Origin: Novosphingobium decolorationis
GTDB taxonomy: Bacteria; Pseudomonadota; Alphaproteobacteria; Sphingomonadales; Sphingomonadaceae
Reading direction: 5' to 3'
NCBI RefSeq assembly: GCF_018417475.1
Contig: NZ_CP054856.1
Span: 1,054,001-1,118,000 of the forward strand
DNA: 64,000 bases
Shown: piece after piece, positions 25,339 to 34,830 of the stretch
Layout: the number at the start of each line of letters is the position of its first letter
Position numbering within the stretch: position 1 is the first letter of the stretch
The notes under the pieces: model-generated
What the model saw: the letters and a program-made list of their open reading frames with translations, nothing else
Database searches by the model: none
Told to the model about the DNA's origin: nothing
Position numbers and translations under genes: made by a program

Positions 25339-25358
25339 AGAGGCGCGCCTCGATCAAA

Positions 25359-25378
25359 CCGGGGGCCCCTGCCCCCGG
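25359..25378. terminator. bidirectional hairpin between convergent genes
   Basis: A perfect 8-bp GC stem, CCGGGGGC/GCCCCCGG, with a CCCT loop lies in the 49-base gap between the barrel gene and the convergent glycosyltransferase. No T-run follows on either strand. Confidence 0.5.
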
Positions 25379-25387
25379 GCCTTCATG

Positions 25388-26587
25388 TCATGGCGTGGCA
25401 AGCTCATTATAAACCGCCGCCACCTGCTCGGCGTGGTGCTCGCGCGAGAAGCGCGCGCGGGCCGCGACGTGCGCACGCAGGCACATGGCCTGGCGCTGCT
25501 CCGGCTCGGCAAGAAGGCGCGCGACGGCGCGGGCCATGCCTGCAGGATCATCGAGATCGCACAGGATCCCGCAGTCGCCTTCGAGCGCTTCGGGATTGCC
25601 CCCCGAACGGGTTGCCACGACGGGCGTCTTGACCAGCATCGCCTCGACCAGCGTACGTCCGAGCGGCTCGCGCGCGGCGGGGACCAGCAGCACATCGCAT
25701 CCCGCCAGCCAGGCGTGACCGGGCGATCGGAAGCCCATCATGTGCGCCCGCGCATTGCCTCCGATCCGCGCCGCACGCTCGGGCAGAACCTCCCCGTACT
25801 CGGTATTGCGCGGATCGCCGAAGAGCAGCCCGTGGACCGGTCTATCGACGAGGCGCCCCAGTTCCTCGACCGTGTCGAGAAAGCCCATCGGGCGCTTTCG
25901 TTCGATGAAGTTTCCGAAATAGCCACACAGGACCGCATTGGCCGGAGCTCCGATATGGTCGAGGATCCGGGCCCGCATTGTTTCCCGGCAGGCCTCGACC
26001 TGCGTATCGAAGGGACTGTGGACGACCTGCGCGCGCTGCGCGGCGCGCGAGCCTTGCGCGGGCAGGGAGAAGCGGGACACGGTCAGGATCCGGTCGGCCA
26101 GGAACGGCGCGACATAGCGCAGCCCCCGCGCGGAAGGATCGCCGCGGTGGTGCCACAGCAACCGGCTTCCCGCGAGGCGCGCGGCCAGGGCCCAGGCCGC
26201 ATGGCTGCGCCCGTCGTTGCTGTGCACGACATCCACGCCCCGCGCCTGCAGAAAACGGCTGCGCGCCCGCACGCCGGCAAGCGCGCCAAGCGCCTTGGCC
26301 GGACCGATCCGGGCACCGGGCACGAGCGACTGGCGCGGCGGTGCGGGATCGGCGGCCTGCGGCCAGGACGCAAAGAACTCGGCGATATCCCCGCCCGGCT
26401 TCTCGGGCACGATCAGAACGTGGTAACGGCCCGGATCGAGTTGCTCGAGCAGCCCGCGCACCGACATGTGGCTGCCGCCAAGCTCGTCTCCGCTGAAGGG
26501 AAAGCAGATCGTCAACGGACGGCCCTGCGCGCGAGGGCGGCCGACCGATGGTTCGGAGGCAAGCTGCGCCCCGGCGAGGCCCGTCAC
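25388..26587 (-). CDS. GT4 family glycosyltransferase
   Basis: The 399-residue GT-B enzyme has an N-terminal domain with ICFPFSGDELGGSHMS and the donor-domain signature PAAREPLGRTLVEAMLVKTPVVATRSGGNPE near 320, plus FGNFIERKRP near 220. Its GTG start overlaps the stop of the lyase-like gene (GTGA), so the two form a minus-strand pair inserted between plus-strand assembly genes. The substrate is unknown. The sequence before residue about 25 is non-conserved Ala/Gly rich, so a start further in is possible. Confidence 0.88.
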   Translation of the reverse strand: MTGLAGAQLASEPSVGRPRAQGRPLTICFPFSGDELGGSHMSVRGLLEQLDPGRYHVLIVPEKPGGDIAEFFASWPQAADPAPPRQSLVPGARIGPAKALGALAGVRARSRFLQARGVDVVHSNDGRSHAAWALAARLAGSRLLWHHRGDPSARGLRYVAPFLADRILTVSRFSLPAQGSRAAQRAQVVHSPFDTQVEACRETMRARILDHIGAPANAVLCGYFGNFIERKRPMGFLDTVEELGRLVDRPVHGLLFGDPRNTEYGEVLPERAARIGGNARAHMMGFRSPGHAWLAGCDVLLVPAAREPLGRTLVEAMLVKTPVVATRSGGNPEALEGDCGILCDLDDPAGMARAVARLLAEPEQRQAMCLRAHVAARARFSREHHAEQVAAVYNELATP

Positions 26588-27921
26588 AGCCCGAAGCCCC
26601 GCTCGCGCGATGTCAGGAAGTCCTCGAAGTTGGAGACCCCGTTGCCGTTGGCATCAGCCCAGGCATCCGACTTTGCCGGATTGGCGCCATGGCTTGCCTC
26701 CCAGCTATCGTCCATGCCGTCCTTGTCCGCATCCGGATAGGGGTTCGCGGCGGGCTGGTAGGGAAGCGCAGGCGCAGGCGAGCCAATCTGTCCGGTGCGG
26801 TTCCGCACGTCGGACAGGATTTCGTCATCGATGTCATCGCGCGGGAAGGCGCCCGAACGGGCGAGCACGGTGTAGAACGAGGCATTGGCGGTCTGGGGGG
26901 TGACGGTCAGCGGACACGGGCCAACTTGCACCTGCGCGACATCGACTTCGGAGCTGATGTGCTTGAAGTTGCCTTCATACTTGTTGCCCCAGAGGTAGAT
27001 CTGGGCGCGGCCGGTCGATCCGACCGTCTCGCGCGCGATGCCCCGGCTGTTGGTGTTGGTGTTGTTGCCCGCGAGGAACGTGTTGTTCACGATCGAGACC
27101 GGCGAGCCGCCATAGGTCTCCCAGACCTCGGCGAATTCCGACTGGGCGTTGTAGAGGATGTTGTTGACGAGCTCGACGCACGAGCCCCTGGGGAAATTGA
27201 TGTCGGGATTGCGATCGCCGTTGTGCGCGCAGATGTTGTTGATGAAGCTGAGGTTCTGCTTGTCCTTGGGGTCGCTGGCAAGCAGCGCGCACTTGTCGTG
27301 CTTGGGAATGCCCCAGGCAAAGATCGAGTTGCTGATCGTGACGAGATCGTTGTCGGCATAGCCATTGATCCCCTCGTCGCGCGACCACGAGGTGCTGACG
27401 TGGTCGATGATGACCTTGGAGCTGTTCTCGATCGTGATGTTGTCTTCGGCGCCACGGTACTTGCCCGCCTTATCGTTGCGCACGCGGATGTGGCGCACGA
27501 CCACATCGTGCGAGTTCTTGATGACGAGCGGTGTCTGCCCGTTGGCCCCGCCATTGTGGGCAAGCGTAATTCCGCCGCCCGGCGCGGTCTGACCCGCGAT
27601 GGTGATGTAGGGATAGCGGATGCGCGGCGGGCGCTGGGTGAAGCGGATCACCCCGTTCACGCGGAAGACGCAGACCCGCGGAAACTTGTAGTCGATACAC
27701 GAACGCAGCGATCCCGGACCGCCGTCGGCAAGTGTCGTCACATAGATGATCCGCCCCCCGCGCCCTCCGGCGCTGACCGCACCATACCCCATGGCGCCGG
27801 GAAAGGCCTTCTGCCCGGCGGGCGTGCGCACGACCGGGGCCGAAGCTGCCGCGCTTGGCGGCGCGCAATCGGCGAGGGCCAGACCCACGAGCCCTGCGAA
27901 TACGAGACTCCGCTTCGCCAT
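26584..27921 (-). CDS. pectate-lyase-fold lipoprotein with C-terminal Ca-binding repeats
   Basis: The 445-residue product starts with a signal peptide and a lipobox-like LADC near residue 18, suggesting a membrane-anchored lipoprotein. The centre is a right-handed parallel beta-helix of the PL1 pectate lyase family: AFPGAMGYGA, VVVRHIRVR, KVIIDHVSTSWSRDEG, then many NN-ladder turns (NLSFINNICAHNGDRNPD). The C terminus has two calcium-binding-like motifs, DADKDGMDDSWE and DANGNGVSNFEDFL, similar to dockerin or thrombospondin-type loops. It is likely a polysaccharide lyase or binding protein that trims or releases the glycan made here. The start is set by the signal peptide. Confidence 0.85.
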   Translation of the reverse strand: MAKRSLVFAGLVGLALADCAPPSAAASAPVVRTPAGQKAFPGAMGYGAVSAGGRGGRIIYVTTLADGGPGSLRSCIDYKFPRVCVFRVNGVIRFTQRPPRIRYPYITIAGQTAPGGGITLAHNGGANGQTPLVIKNSHDVVVRHIRVRNDKAGKYRGAEDNITIENSSKVIIDHVSTSWSRDEGINGYADNDLVTISNSIFAWGIPKHDKCALLASDPKDKQNLSFINNICAHNGDRNPDINFPRGSCVELVNNILYNAQSEFAEVWETYGGSPVSIVNNTFLAGNNTNTNSRGIARETVGSTGRAQIYLWGNKYEGNFKHISSEVDVAQVQVGPCPLTVTPQTANASFYTVLARSGAFPRDDIDDEILSDVRNRTGQIGSPAPALPYQPAANPYPDADKDGMDDSWEASHGANPAKSDAWADANGNGVSNFEDFLTSRERGFGL

Positions 27922-28337
27922 GACAGGCCCCGCCACGAGCCGCTGCGCGCGATCCGTGTTCGCCCGTTCCTGCCTTGCTGTTCGCACCGCGCTCTCCCGT
28001 TCGCGCCAGTTCCAGATGAAAAATTGCCGACCGACTGGCGCACACGCGATCGGAACAGGATGCCAGACCAGGCACCGCGCGCATGAGGTTCGCGCCTCCG
28101 CCCTTGGGCTTCGGACCTTTCCCCCGGACGCCTGCGCGCCCCGAGTGCGCTCATTCGCCTCGTCCGGGACGCGGCTTTACGCGACCGGACAAGTGTGGGT
28201 GCGCCCTGCTGCCCGGACAAGCTATCCTTTGGGTATAATGCGCCCTTCGCGATGCCCCTTTGGCGTTACCGACAATGCGCCGCGCTTTCTCCACACTCGC
28301 CTTTGCCTGCTGGCCTCGTGCGTTTCATGCTTGGGTC
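27922..28337. other. divergent promoter region between lyase and polymerase genes
   Basis: This is 416 bases between a minus-strand lyase gene and the plus-strand Wzy gene, with no supported gene. It contains a perfect TATAAT at 28234-28239 facing the Wzy gene; a -35 match at 17 bases upstream is poor. The polymerase start may lie inside this interval (28275). Confidence 0.5.
28234..28239 (+). promoter_or_regulatory. consensus -10 box upstream of the Wzy-Wzx operon
   Basis: The hexamer is TATAAT, in an otherwise GC-rich context, 36 bases before the first possible ATG of the polymerase gene. The corresponding -35 is weak (around GGACAA), which suggests an activated promoter or an extended -10 (preceded by GGG). 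Confidence 0.4.
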
Positions 28338-29708
28338 ATGGCCACCAGCCCTTCCCCTTACACACCTCTCGGCGGCAGCGACACGCACGCGGCAAACGTG
28401 CGCCAGCCCCCGCAATGGGTGCCCTCCATCCCGGTCCCACGCCCGCGCCAGGAACGGGCTCTTGGCATGCTCCTGCCCGGAGCGGCCTTCTTCCTGTCCT
28501 GGTGGCAAGCCGGTCGCTTGCCGGGCATGAACATCTCGATCTCCGATGTCGCGCTGTTCACGGCCCTTGCCCTCGCGCTCGTCGCAGGTGGCCTCAACGC
28601 GCGCATGTTCGCACGCTACACCGCGCTGTGGGTGGCGGGGCTGACAATGCTGCTGGGCGGGATGCTGGTCGGCTCGCTCGTCCACGGCGATTTCATGCGC
28701 TGGCCAATCGTGGCGGGGCAATATGCCTTTGCCATGCTGCTGGTGCCGATGCTCCTGACCTCGTGTTCCCGGCCGATCCTCGAGCGCTGCGCGAATGCCT
28801 ACATCCTGGGCGTAGCGGTCTCGCAGGTCATCGGCATCACGCTCATAACCCTGTTCGATCGCGCGCAGATCTCCGCGATGGTGAACGAACATGTCGTCTA
28901 TGGGAACGGGCGTCTGGGCGCGATGACCGGAGAGCCCAATTCCAATGGTGCGGTCTGCGCCTTCGCGCTGCTCTTTCTGATCCGGGGCGTGATGACCGGG
29001 CGGCTGCGCACGATCTACGCGCTGATCCTCGCGCTCTGCGTGATCGCGGGCCTGGTCTATTCCGCCACCTTTACCGGTACCTTCGCCGCCCTGCTCGCCT
29101 GCGGCTTCGTGCTGGGCCTCTCACGCCTGGGCACCTTCGTGCGCATCGCCGTTCCCCTTGCCCTGATCGTGCTGGCCTACACCAGCCTGGGCGGGCCGGT
29201 TCCCGGGATATTCGAAGAGCGTGTCGGCGAGGCCCTCATGACCGGCGATCCGACCCGGGCCGGGACTTTCGTGGGCCGCTCAGCGCTGATCGTCGAGGCC
29301 TGGCAGCTGGCCGACGACCATCTGCTCATCGGCCTTGGCAGCGACGGATACCGTGTCGCGAGCCCCCACGGGATGCCGGTTCACCAGCTTTACCTGCTGG
29401 TCCTGAACGAGGGCGGGATCGTCTCCTTTCTCGGCCTTTGCCTGATGGCGCTGGCGCTTCTCCTCCAGGGCAAGGCCATCGCGGGCGTGAACCGGGTGGA
29501 GGGCATTTCCTGCCTCGCGATCCTCGCCGTGTTCTTCATCTACACCATGTCCTTGCCGCACATGTTTGCCCGGCTCTGGAATGGCCCCGTCATGTTGATG
29601 TTCGCGCTGGCCTGGATCTCGACGCGCTCGGCGCAGGGAGTGGCGCCAAGCGACGAGCGGACGGCATACGGGCCTGGGCCCGGCTCCCGCCACCAGCAGT
29701 TGTCCTGA
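28338..29708 (+). CDS. Wzy-type polysaccharide polymerase / O-antigen ligase-like membrane protein
   Basis: The product has roughly ten hydrophobic segments, with a large periplasmic loop (about residues 295-360 containing PVHQLYLLVLNEGG). This layout and the H-x-LYL-x2-LNEGG motif fit the Wzy_C/O-antigen ligase family, which joins lipid-linked repeat units in the periplasm. It is immediately followed by Wzx and a GT, consistent with Wzy. The chosen ATG (456 residues) precedes a hydrophilic Pro-rich N terminus; an upstream ATG at 28275 would add 21 residues and cannot be excluded, since neither has a clear ribosome binding site. Confidence 0.83.
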   Translation: MATSPSPYTPLGGSDTHAANVRQPPQWVPSIPVPRPRQERALGMLLPGAAFFLSWWQAGRLPGMNISISDVALFTALALALVAGGLNARMFARYTALWVAGLTMLLGGMLVGSLVHGDFMRWPIVAGQYAFAMLLVPMLLTSCSRPILERCANAYILGVAVSQVIGITLITLFDRAQISAMVNEHVVYGNGRLGAMTGEPNSNGAVCAFALLFLIRGVMTGRLRTIYALILALCVIAGLVYSATFTGTFAALLACGFVLGLSRLGTFVRIAVPLALIVLAYTSLGGPVPGIFEERVGEALMTGDPTRAGTFVGRSALIVEAWQLADDHLLIGLGSDGYRVASPHGMPVHQLYLLVLNEGGIVSFLGLCLMALALLLQGKAIAGVNRVEGISCLAILAVFFIYTMSLPHMFARLWNGPVMLMFALAWISTRSAQGVAPSDERTAYGPGPGSRHQQLS

Positions 29709-29709
29709 G

Positions 29710-31143
29710 ATGACGGACCTTATCGGCCTGACACCGCGCGCCGCGCGCCGCCATGCCAGCACCCCGGCGTCCGGTCCGCCGCGAGCCTCGCTGCGTGAAC
29801 GTTGGCAGCGCAGCACGCTCATCCGCCCGCGTCTTGTCAGCCTGGCCCACCTCATGTCCGGAAGCCTTGGCGCCGCCGTCCTGATGATGGCGACGCTGGC
29901 GATCGCAACCCGCGCGCTGGGAACACAGGCGTTCGGGACTTTCGTGATCGTCCTCACCATCTCGCGCACCTGCGAACGCCTGGTCCGCTTCGAATCCTGG
30001 CAACCGCTGATCCGCTTCGTCGCGGCAGAGGAAGAGAGCGCCTCGCCCGAGCGCCTTGCCTCGCTCTACGCCTACAGCCTCCTTCTCGACATTGCCAGCG
30101 CGCTGGGCGCTGCACTGCTCGCCGTGATAGTCGCGCTGGAGGCAGGGCCCCTGCTTGGCCTTGATGGCGACGCGCGCTTCCTCGTGGCCATCTATGCGCT
30201 CGCGATTGCCGGAAACCTGCGCGGCATGGCGAGCGCAGCCCTGCGCCTTGCCGGGCGCTTCCGCGTGCTCGCCTACGTGCAGTTGGCCGCCGTTCTGCTC
30301 CGCCTGACGCTGGCCTGCCTGCTCTATGCTTTGGGCCGGGGGATCACCGAATTCGTAGTGGCCTGGACCGTGTCCCAGCTCTTCGATTCCCTCCTGTTCA
30401 ACGCCCTGGGGCTGCGCACCCTGAAACAGACCGGCATTCCCAGCCCCTGGCGCGCGGACAAGCGCCATCTGCCCAGCAAGTTCCCCGGCTTCCTGCGCTT
30501 TGCGATCTCGACGAACCTGTCCTCGGGCCTGCGCACCCTGACCCACGAGATGGACACGCTACTTGTCAGCACCCTGGCCGGACCCGCCGCGGCGGGCCTC
30601 TACTATCTCTCGCGGCGCATCGCGAAAGTCGTCCAGACCGCGGGCGACCTACTCCAGACGATCATCTATCCCGACCTGGCGCGGCTGTGGAACCAGTCCT
30701 CGCGCAAGGGCGTGCGGCGCCTGGTGACGATGCTGCAACTGGCTCTGGGCGGGATCGGACTGGTCGCCCTTGCGCTGTGCTGGCTCATGGGCAGGCCGCT
30801 TCTCGAATTCGTCTTCGGCGATGCCTTCTCGGGCAGCTTCGCGCTGCTCCTCGCCCAGCTCGTCGCGATCATGCTGATGCTGCATGCGGCCCCGGCCCGT
30901 TCGGCGCTTCTGGCGATGAACCGGCCGAGCTTCGTGCTTGCCTGCAGCGTTCTGGCCACCTTCGCCTTCTTCATCACGGCCACCCTCCTGGTCCCGCGCT
31001 ACGGCGCGATCGGGGCCAACTTCGCCCACATCGTTTTTGGCCTCATGCTGGTCCTCGCGTTCGATATCGCCTTGCATGGCCGCCTCGCCGCCAGCCGACG
31101 CCCTGAACCTGTGGGCGCCTCGACCAAGGAGCCCCTGCCATGA
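29710..31143 (+). CDS. Wzx-type lipid-linked oligosaccharide flippase
   Basis: The 477-residue MATE-like protein has about 12 membrane helices (for example GAAVLMMATLAIATRALG at the start of the core) and the mid-protein AGLYYLSRRIAKVVQTAGDLLQTIIYPDLARL segment typical of polysaccharide transporters. It flips undecaprenyl-linked repeats across the inner membrane. It begins 1 base after the Wzy stop, and its stop overlaps the next glycosyltransferase start (ATGA). The first 35 residues are a soluble basic tail. Confidence 0.9.
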   Translation: MTDLIGLTPRAARRHASTPASGPPRASLRERWQRSTLIRPRLVSLAHLMSGSLGAAVLMMATLAIATRALGTQAFGTFVIVLTISRTCERLVRFESWQPLIRFVAAEEESASPERLASLYAYSLLLDIASALGAALLAVIVALEAGPLLGLDGDARFLVAIYALAIAGNLRGMASAALRLAGRFRVLAYVQLAAVLLRLTLACLLYALGRGITEFVVAWTVSQLFDSLLFNALGLRTLKQTGIPSPWRADKRHLPSKFPGFLRFAISTNLSSGLRTLTHEMDTLLVSTLAGPAAAGLYYLSRRIAKVVQTAGDLLQTIIYPDLARLWNQSSRKGVRRLVTMLQLALGGIGLVALALCWLMGRPLLEFVFGDAFSGSFALLLAQLVAIMLMLHAAPARSALLAMNRPSFVLACSVLATFAFFITATLLVPRYGAIGANFAHIVFGLMLVLAFDIALHGRLAASRRPEPVGASTKEPLP

Positions 31144-32345
31144 CCCATCAGGCCCCCCAAGGCAAATTCGTCGTCCGTCCCCAGCCGCCCGTGCCCGCGT
31201 CATCGCCCGGCGCGCGGACCGGGACCGAGCCCCTGCGAATCTGCTCGATCCTCACCAGCCTGACCTCGGGCGGCGCGGAAATCCTCATCACCAATCTCAA
31301 CGAGGCCTATGCCGGGCTTGGCGCGCGCGCCTGCGTCACGGCTCTGTGCGATGCCCAGACCCTGGGCAACTCGCAAGCCATGGAAACCGAACTCCAGCAA
31401 CGCATCACGAAGGCCGGTGCGCACTTCGACAGCCTGGCCCTGACCCGACGGCGCGGACTGATCGAAGGAGTACGCGCGCTGCGGCGCCACCTGAGTGAAA
31501 CGCGCCCGCACATCGTCCATGCCCATACGGTGCGCGCCGTACTCATGCTCGCCTTTTCGGGATTTGGAGGACCGGTCGTCTTCACCCATCACAACAGCCG
31601 CCTCTCGTTTCCGGCAGCGGCATTCCGCTTTCTCGACCACGTGGTCGCGCACTATGTCGCGATCAGCAACGAGACCGCATCGCTCTATCGCGACCTCTCG
31701 CGCCGTCCCTTCTCTCTGATCCCCAATGCGCCGGCCGCCAGCTACCGCGCCAAGGCCCCGCGCGAGAGCGTTGGGACCCCCTGCCGCATCCTGACCGTGG
31801 GGGCGATCTCGGACCAGAAGAACTACGATCTGCTCATCGAGGTCGCGCGTGTCCTGCGCCAGTTCCGCCCGGGAACCGAGCCCGTCTTCTGCCTTCGCGT
31901 GGCGGGCGGCGGCACGGACCTGGAGCGGCTGCGTGGCAAGGTCGATGCCCTTGGCCTTGCCGACATGGTGCAATTCCTGGGAGAACGCGCCGACATCCGC
32001 GACCTCCTGGCTGCCAGTGACATCTACCTCAACACCTCGCGCTACGAGGGCGCATCGATCGCAATCCACGAAGCCATGTCGATGGGACTTCCCGTGGTCG
32101 CCAGCGATGTCAACGGCAATCGCGGGCTGGTGGTGCCCGGGCGCAACGGCGCGCTGTGCGCGCTCGACAAGCCGTCCTCCTTCGCCAACGCGATCGCCCG
32201 TCTTGCCCACAACGCCTATTACTACCACTCCTACTCGCAAGGCGCGCTCGCAACGAGCCAGAGCTACAGCCTGGAGGGCTCCGCGCAGCGCCATTTCGAC
32301 CTCTACAAGTCCCTCCTTCGTTCCGGTCCTGCCCATAAGGACTAG
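31140..32345 (+). CDS. GT4 family glycosyltransferase
   Basis: The 401-residue GT-B enzyme has LTSGGAEILITNLNEAYAGLG near residue 45, the donor-domain segment LTVGAISDQKNYDLLIEVARVL near 220, and TSRYEGASIAIHEAMSMGLPVVASDVNGNRGLV near 310. It is translationally coupled to wzx (ATGA, with AAGGAG ribosome binding site). A 124-base gap separates it from the PCP gene. It presumably adds one sugar of the repeat; the specific linkage is not predictable. Confidence 0.9.
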   Translation: MTHQAPQGKFVVRPQPPVPASSPGARTGTEPLRICSILTSLTSGGAEILITNLNEAYAGLGARACVTALCDAQTLGNSQAMETELQQRITKAGAHFDSLALTRRRGLIEGVRALRRHLSETRPHIVHAHTVRAVLMLAFSGFGGPVVFTHHNSRLSFPAAAFRFLDHVVAHYVAISNETASLYRDLSRRPFSLIPNAPAASYRAKAPRESVGTPCRILTVGAISDQKNYDLLIEVARVLRQFRPGTEPVFCLRVAGGGTDLERLRGKVDALGLADMVQFLGERADIRDLLAASDIYLNTSRYEGASIAIHEAMSMGLPVVASDVNGNRGLVVPGRNGALCALDKPSSFANAIARLAHNAYYYHSYSQGALATSQSYSLEGSAQRHFDLYKSLLRSGPAHKD

Positions 32346-32381
32346 CCAGAAAAGAAGCAGGCCCCCTTCCGGATGCGCGAT

Positions 32382-32409
32382 TTGTTCCCGCAGGGCCGTG
32401 AACCATACT
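32382..32409 (+). promoter_or_regulatory. possible promoter of the PCP-initiating transferase pair
   Basis: TTGTTC (32382-32387), a 16-base spacer, and CATACT (32404-32409), located about 60 bases before the PCP/kinase start. This is a weak match and would drive the PCP and phosphoglycosyl-transferase genes if real. Confidence 0.25.
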
Positions 32410-32469
32410 GCCCTCTCCTGACACCACACACATCGGATGGTCCCTGCGTCCAGCCCGAGGAGAGCGGAA

Positions 32470-34824
32470 ATGTCGACGTCGATCGCACATCACGACCCTG
32501 ACGCTTCGGTTGCGCTGCACCGCACGTCCCCGCAGCCGGAAGGAAGCGCGATGGGTGCAGCCTCCGAACAGATCGGACCGCAGGACCTGGTGCGCTTGTT
32601 CCACCGCTATCGGGGCATGATCCTCGCCATCGTCAGCGTGATCACCGTGCTCGTGCTCGCCCAGCAACTGGCCTCGCCCCCGCTCTATCAGTCCAGCTCC
32701 AACGTCCAGGTCGAGTTGATCGACGAGGTCGGCACCAACCAGGCCGACGTCAACTCGCGCAACGCCGAGCGTGTCGCGAACACGGTGCGCCTGCACCGCT
32801 CGCGTTCGGTGGCCGGCCAGATCATCAAGGACCTCGACCTCCTCAACGATGAGAGGTTCCGCAGTGAACTGGGCAACGACAATCTTACCGGCAAGGCCTT
32901 GATGCAACTCGCGATCAACCACCTGCTCGGCATGCTGGCGATCAATGCCGAAAGCGGTTCCGACCTCATCCAGATCTCGGTGACGTCGCGTTCGCCCGAG
33001 CTTGCCGCCGATATCGCCAACCAGCTGCCCGTCTCGGTCGGCATCCTGCGCAACGCCAAGACCAACGAGCGGCGTCAGGAACTTCTCGGCTCGCTCGAGA
33101 AGGAACTGCAGACCCGCGAACAGGCCGCCCTCGACGCCGCCGCCAAGGTCGCCGAGTTCCGCACCCGCAACCGCATGCTTGTCGGCGCCGGCGGGGCCGA
33201 GGACCTGCAGCAGATCAACCGCATCGCCCTCCAGAGTGCAGCGGCCAACGCTGCACGCGATGCCTCGGCGGCCCGCAGCGCCGGAATTTCGCGCGCCAGC
33301 GAGATCCAGAGCACGGCGACTGCGACCTCGACCGCGCTCGATTCCCTCGAACGGCGCCGCGGCGAACTCGTGGCGGAAAAGGCCAAGCTGAGCACCAGCC
33401 TGGGCCCCAATCACCCCGACGTGCGCCGCGTCAACTCGCAGCTTGCCACGATCGACACCAGCATCGCTCGTGAACGCAACCAGGTTCAGGCCGCGACCCA
33501 GGCCGTCGCCCGTGCCGAAGGCGAGAAGATGGCTCAGCTTGCCCGCAGCGAAGCGGCCGGAGCCGCCGCCATGGCCGCGCGCCTGCAGAACGTCGTCGGC
33601 AGCCTGTCGTCCAGCGCCTATCGCAACGCGCAGAACACGGTGGAGCTCGACAAGCTGGTGCGCCAGTCCGATCTGGCCGAAGCGGCCTACAAGGTCCTCG
33701 CCGAGCGCGTGGAGCAGGTAGGTGCCCAGATGCAGCTGCAGGGCGTGGCCTCGACCATCGTCTCGCCCGCCGTTCCCGACTACGCACCGATCGCGCCCAA
33801 CCCTCTCAAGATGACGGTCACCGCGTTCCTGGGCTCGACCGTTCTTGCCTTCATGGCGGCCCTTACCCGCGAATTCCTGGACAACAAGCTGCGCACCGTC
33901 GCCCAGATCCGCCGCCTCTTCGGTCGGCCGACCCTGGGCATGCTGCCCCAGATCGCGCACGGTCTTTCGCAGGACCCCAAGGACAGCGTCGTGCTCACAG
34001 AACCGCAATCGCTGTTCTCCGAAGTTGCACGCTCGGCCTATTGCGACCTGCGCGCCCTGCGCCCGGGGCGAAAGGGCTCGCAGGTCGTCCTGATCAGCTC
34101 GCCTGTTCCCGGCGATGGCAAATCGACGGTCTCGCTCTCCCTCGCCGCGGCAGGTGTGGCGATGGGGGATCGCACCGTCGTCCTCGACCTCGACCTGCGC
34201 AAGCGCGGCGTGCTCCAACGCCTGCAGGAACAGTCGCTGGCCCCGGACCTGGTCGATATCGTGACAGGCCGCGCGGACCTTGACGGACTGATGCTCCAGC
34301 ATCGCCGGGTCGAAGGGCCGGACGACATCGCCCGGGACGAGCGCGATCTCGAGGCCATCCTGGACAGCGAGCCGAGCGAAAAGCGCATCTATCTCCTGAG
34401 CGCGAAGGCACCCGTCGCGGAGCCCGCCGTGATCCTGTCATCCCACCGCCTCACCGGCCTGCTCGAACAGCTTCGCGAACGCTTCGACCTCATCGTCATC
34501 AATGCCCCCGCCGCGCTGGCCGTGCGCGATGCGCGCACCATGTGTGACTTTGCCGACCAGACGATCCTGGTCGCGCGCTGGGGCAAGACCACCATCGACC
34601 AGATGCGCGCTGCCTTCGAGGTCATGGACACCGACAGGATCCGCGGCGTCATCTTCGACCAGGTCGACTACGCCGAACACGCCCGCCGCAGGTACGGGGA
34701 TTCGGTGCAGTTCTACCGCTATTCGGCCGAATACTACACCTCCGACATCCCGCCGATCCCGACCTGGGGCGAGCGCATCCGCCGCATGTTCGCGCGCGGT
34801 GATTACCAGCCAAGCGCGGCCTGA
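32470..34824 (+). CDS. polysaccharide co-polymerase with BY-kinase domain (Wzc-like)
   Basis: The 784-residue protein has a Wzz domain with membrane segments near residues 60 and 455, a long coiled-coil periplasmic region rich in Ala/Glu (about 200-410), and a cytoplasmic BY-kinase domain. Walker A is SSPVPGDGKST (about 545-552) and Walker A' is VVLDLDLRKR (about 570). The Walker B position reads IVINAP, where Asn replaces the usual Asp. Six tyrosines lie in the C-terminal tail (about 733-760), the usual autophosphorylation cluster. It controls chain length and export with OPX. The ATG at 32470 follows GAGGAGAG. Confidence 0.92.
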   Translation: MSTSIAHHDPDASVALHRTSPQPEGSAMGAASEQIGPQDLVRLFHRYRGMILAIVSVITVLVLAQQLASPPLYQSSSNVQVELIDEVGTNQADVNSRNAERVANTVRLHRSRSVAGQIIKDLDLLNDERFRSELGNDNLTGKALMQLAINHLLGMLAINAESGSDLIQISVTSRSPELAADIANQLPVSVGILRNAKTNERRQELLGSLEKELQTREQAALDAAAKVAEFRTRNRMLVGAGGAEDLQQINRIALQSAAANAARDASAARSAGISRASEIQSTATATSTALDSLERRRGELVAEKAKLSTSLGPNHPDVRRVNSQLATIDTSIARERNQVQAATQAVARAEGEKMAQLARSEAAGAAAMAARLQNVVGSLSSSAYRNAQNTVELDKLVRQSDLAEAAYKVLAERVEQVGAQMQLQGVASTIVSPAVPDYAPIAPNPLKMTVTAFLGSTVLAFMAALTREFLDNKLRTVAQIRRLFGRPTLGMLPQIAHGLSQDPKDSVVLTEPQSLFSEVARSAYCDLRALRPGRKGSQVVLISSPVPGDGKSTVSLSLAAAGVAMGDRTVVLDLDLRKRGVLQRLQEQSLAPDLVDIVTGRADLDGLMLQHRRVEGPDDIARDERDLEAILDSEPSEKRIYLLSAKAPVAEPAVILSSHRLTGLLEQLRERFDLIVINAPAALAVRDARTMCDFADQTILVARWGKTTIDQMRAAFEVMDTDRIRGVIFDQVDYAEHARRRYGDSVQFYRYSAEYYTSDIPPIPTWGERIRRMFARGDYQPSAA

Positions 34825-34830
34825 GCGTCG

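Noticed and set aside
32110..34302. Long minus-strand open frame (about 730 codons) opposite the GT4 and PCP genes
   Set aside because: Residue composition (many His, Gln, Arg, Gly, Asp) is typical of reverse-strand shadows, and the plus-strand genes have clear motifs.
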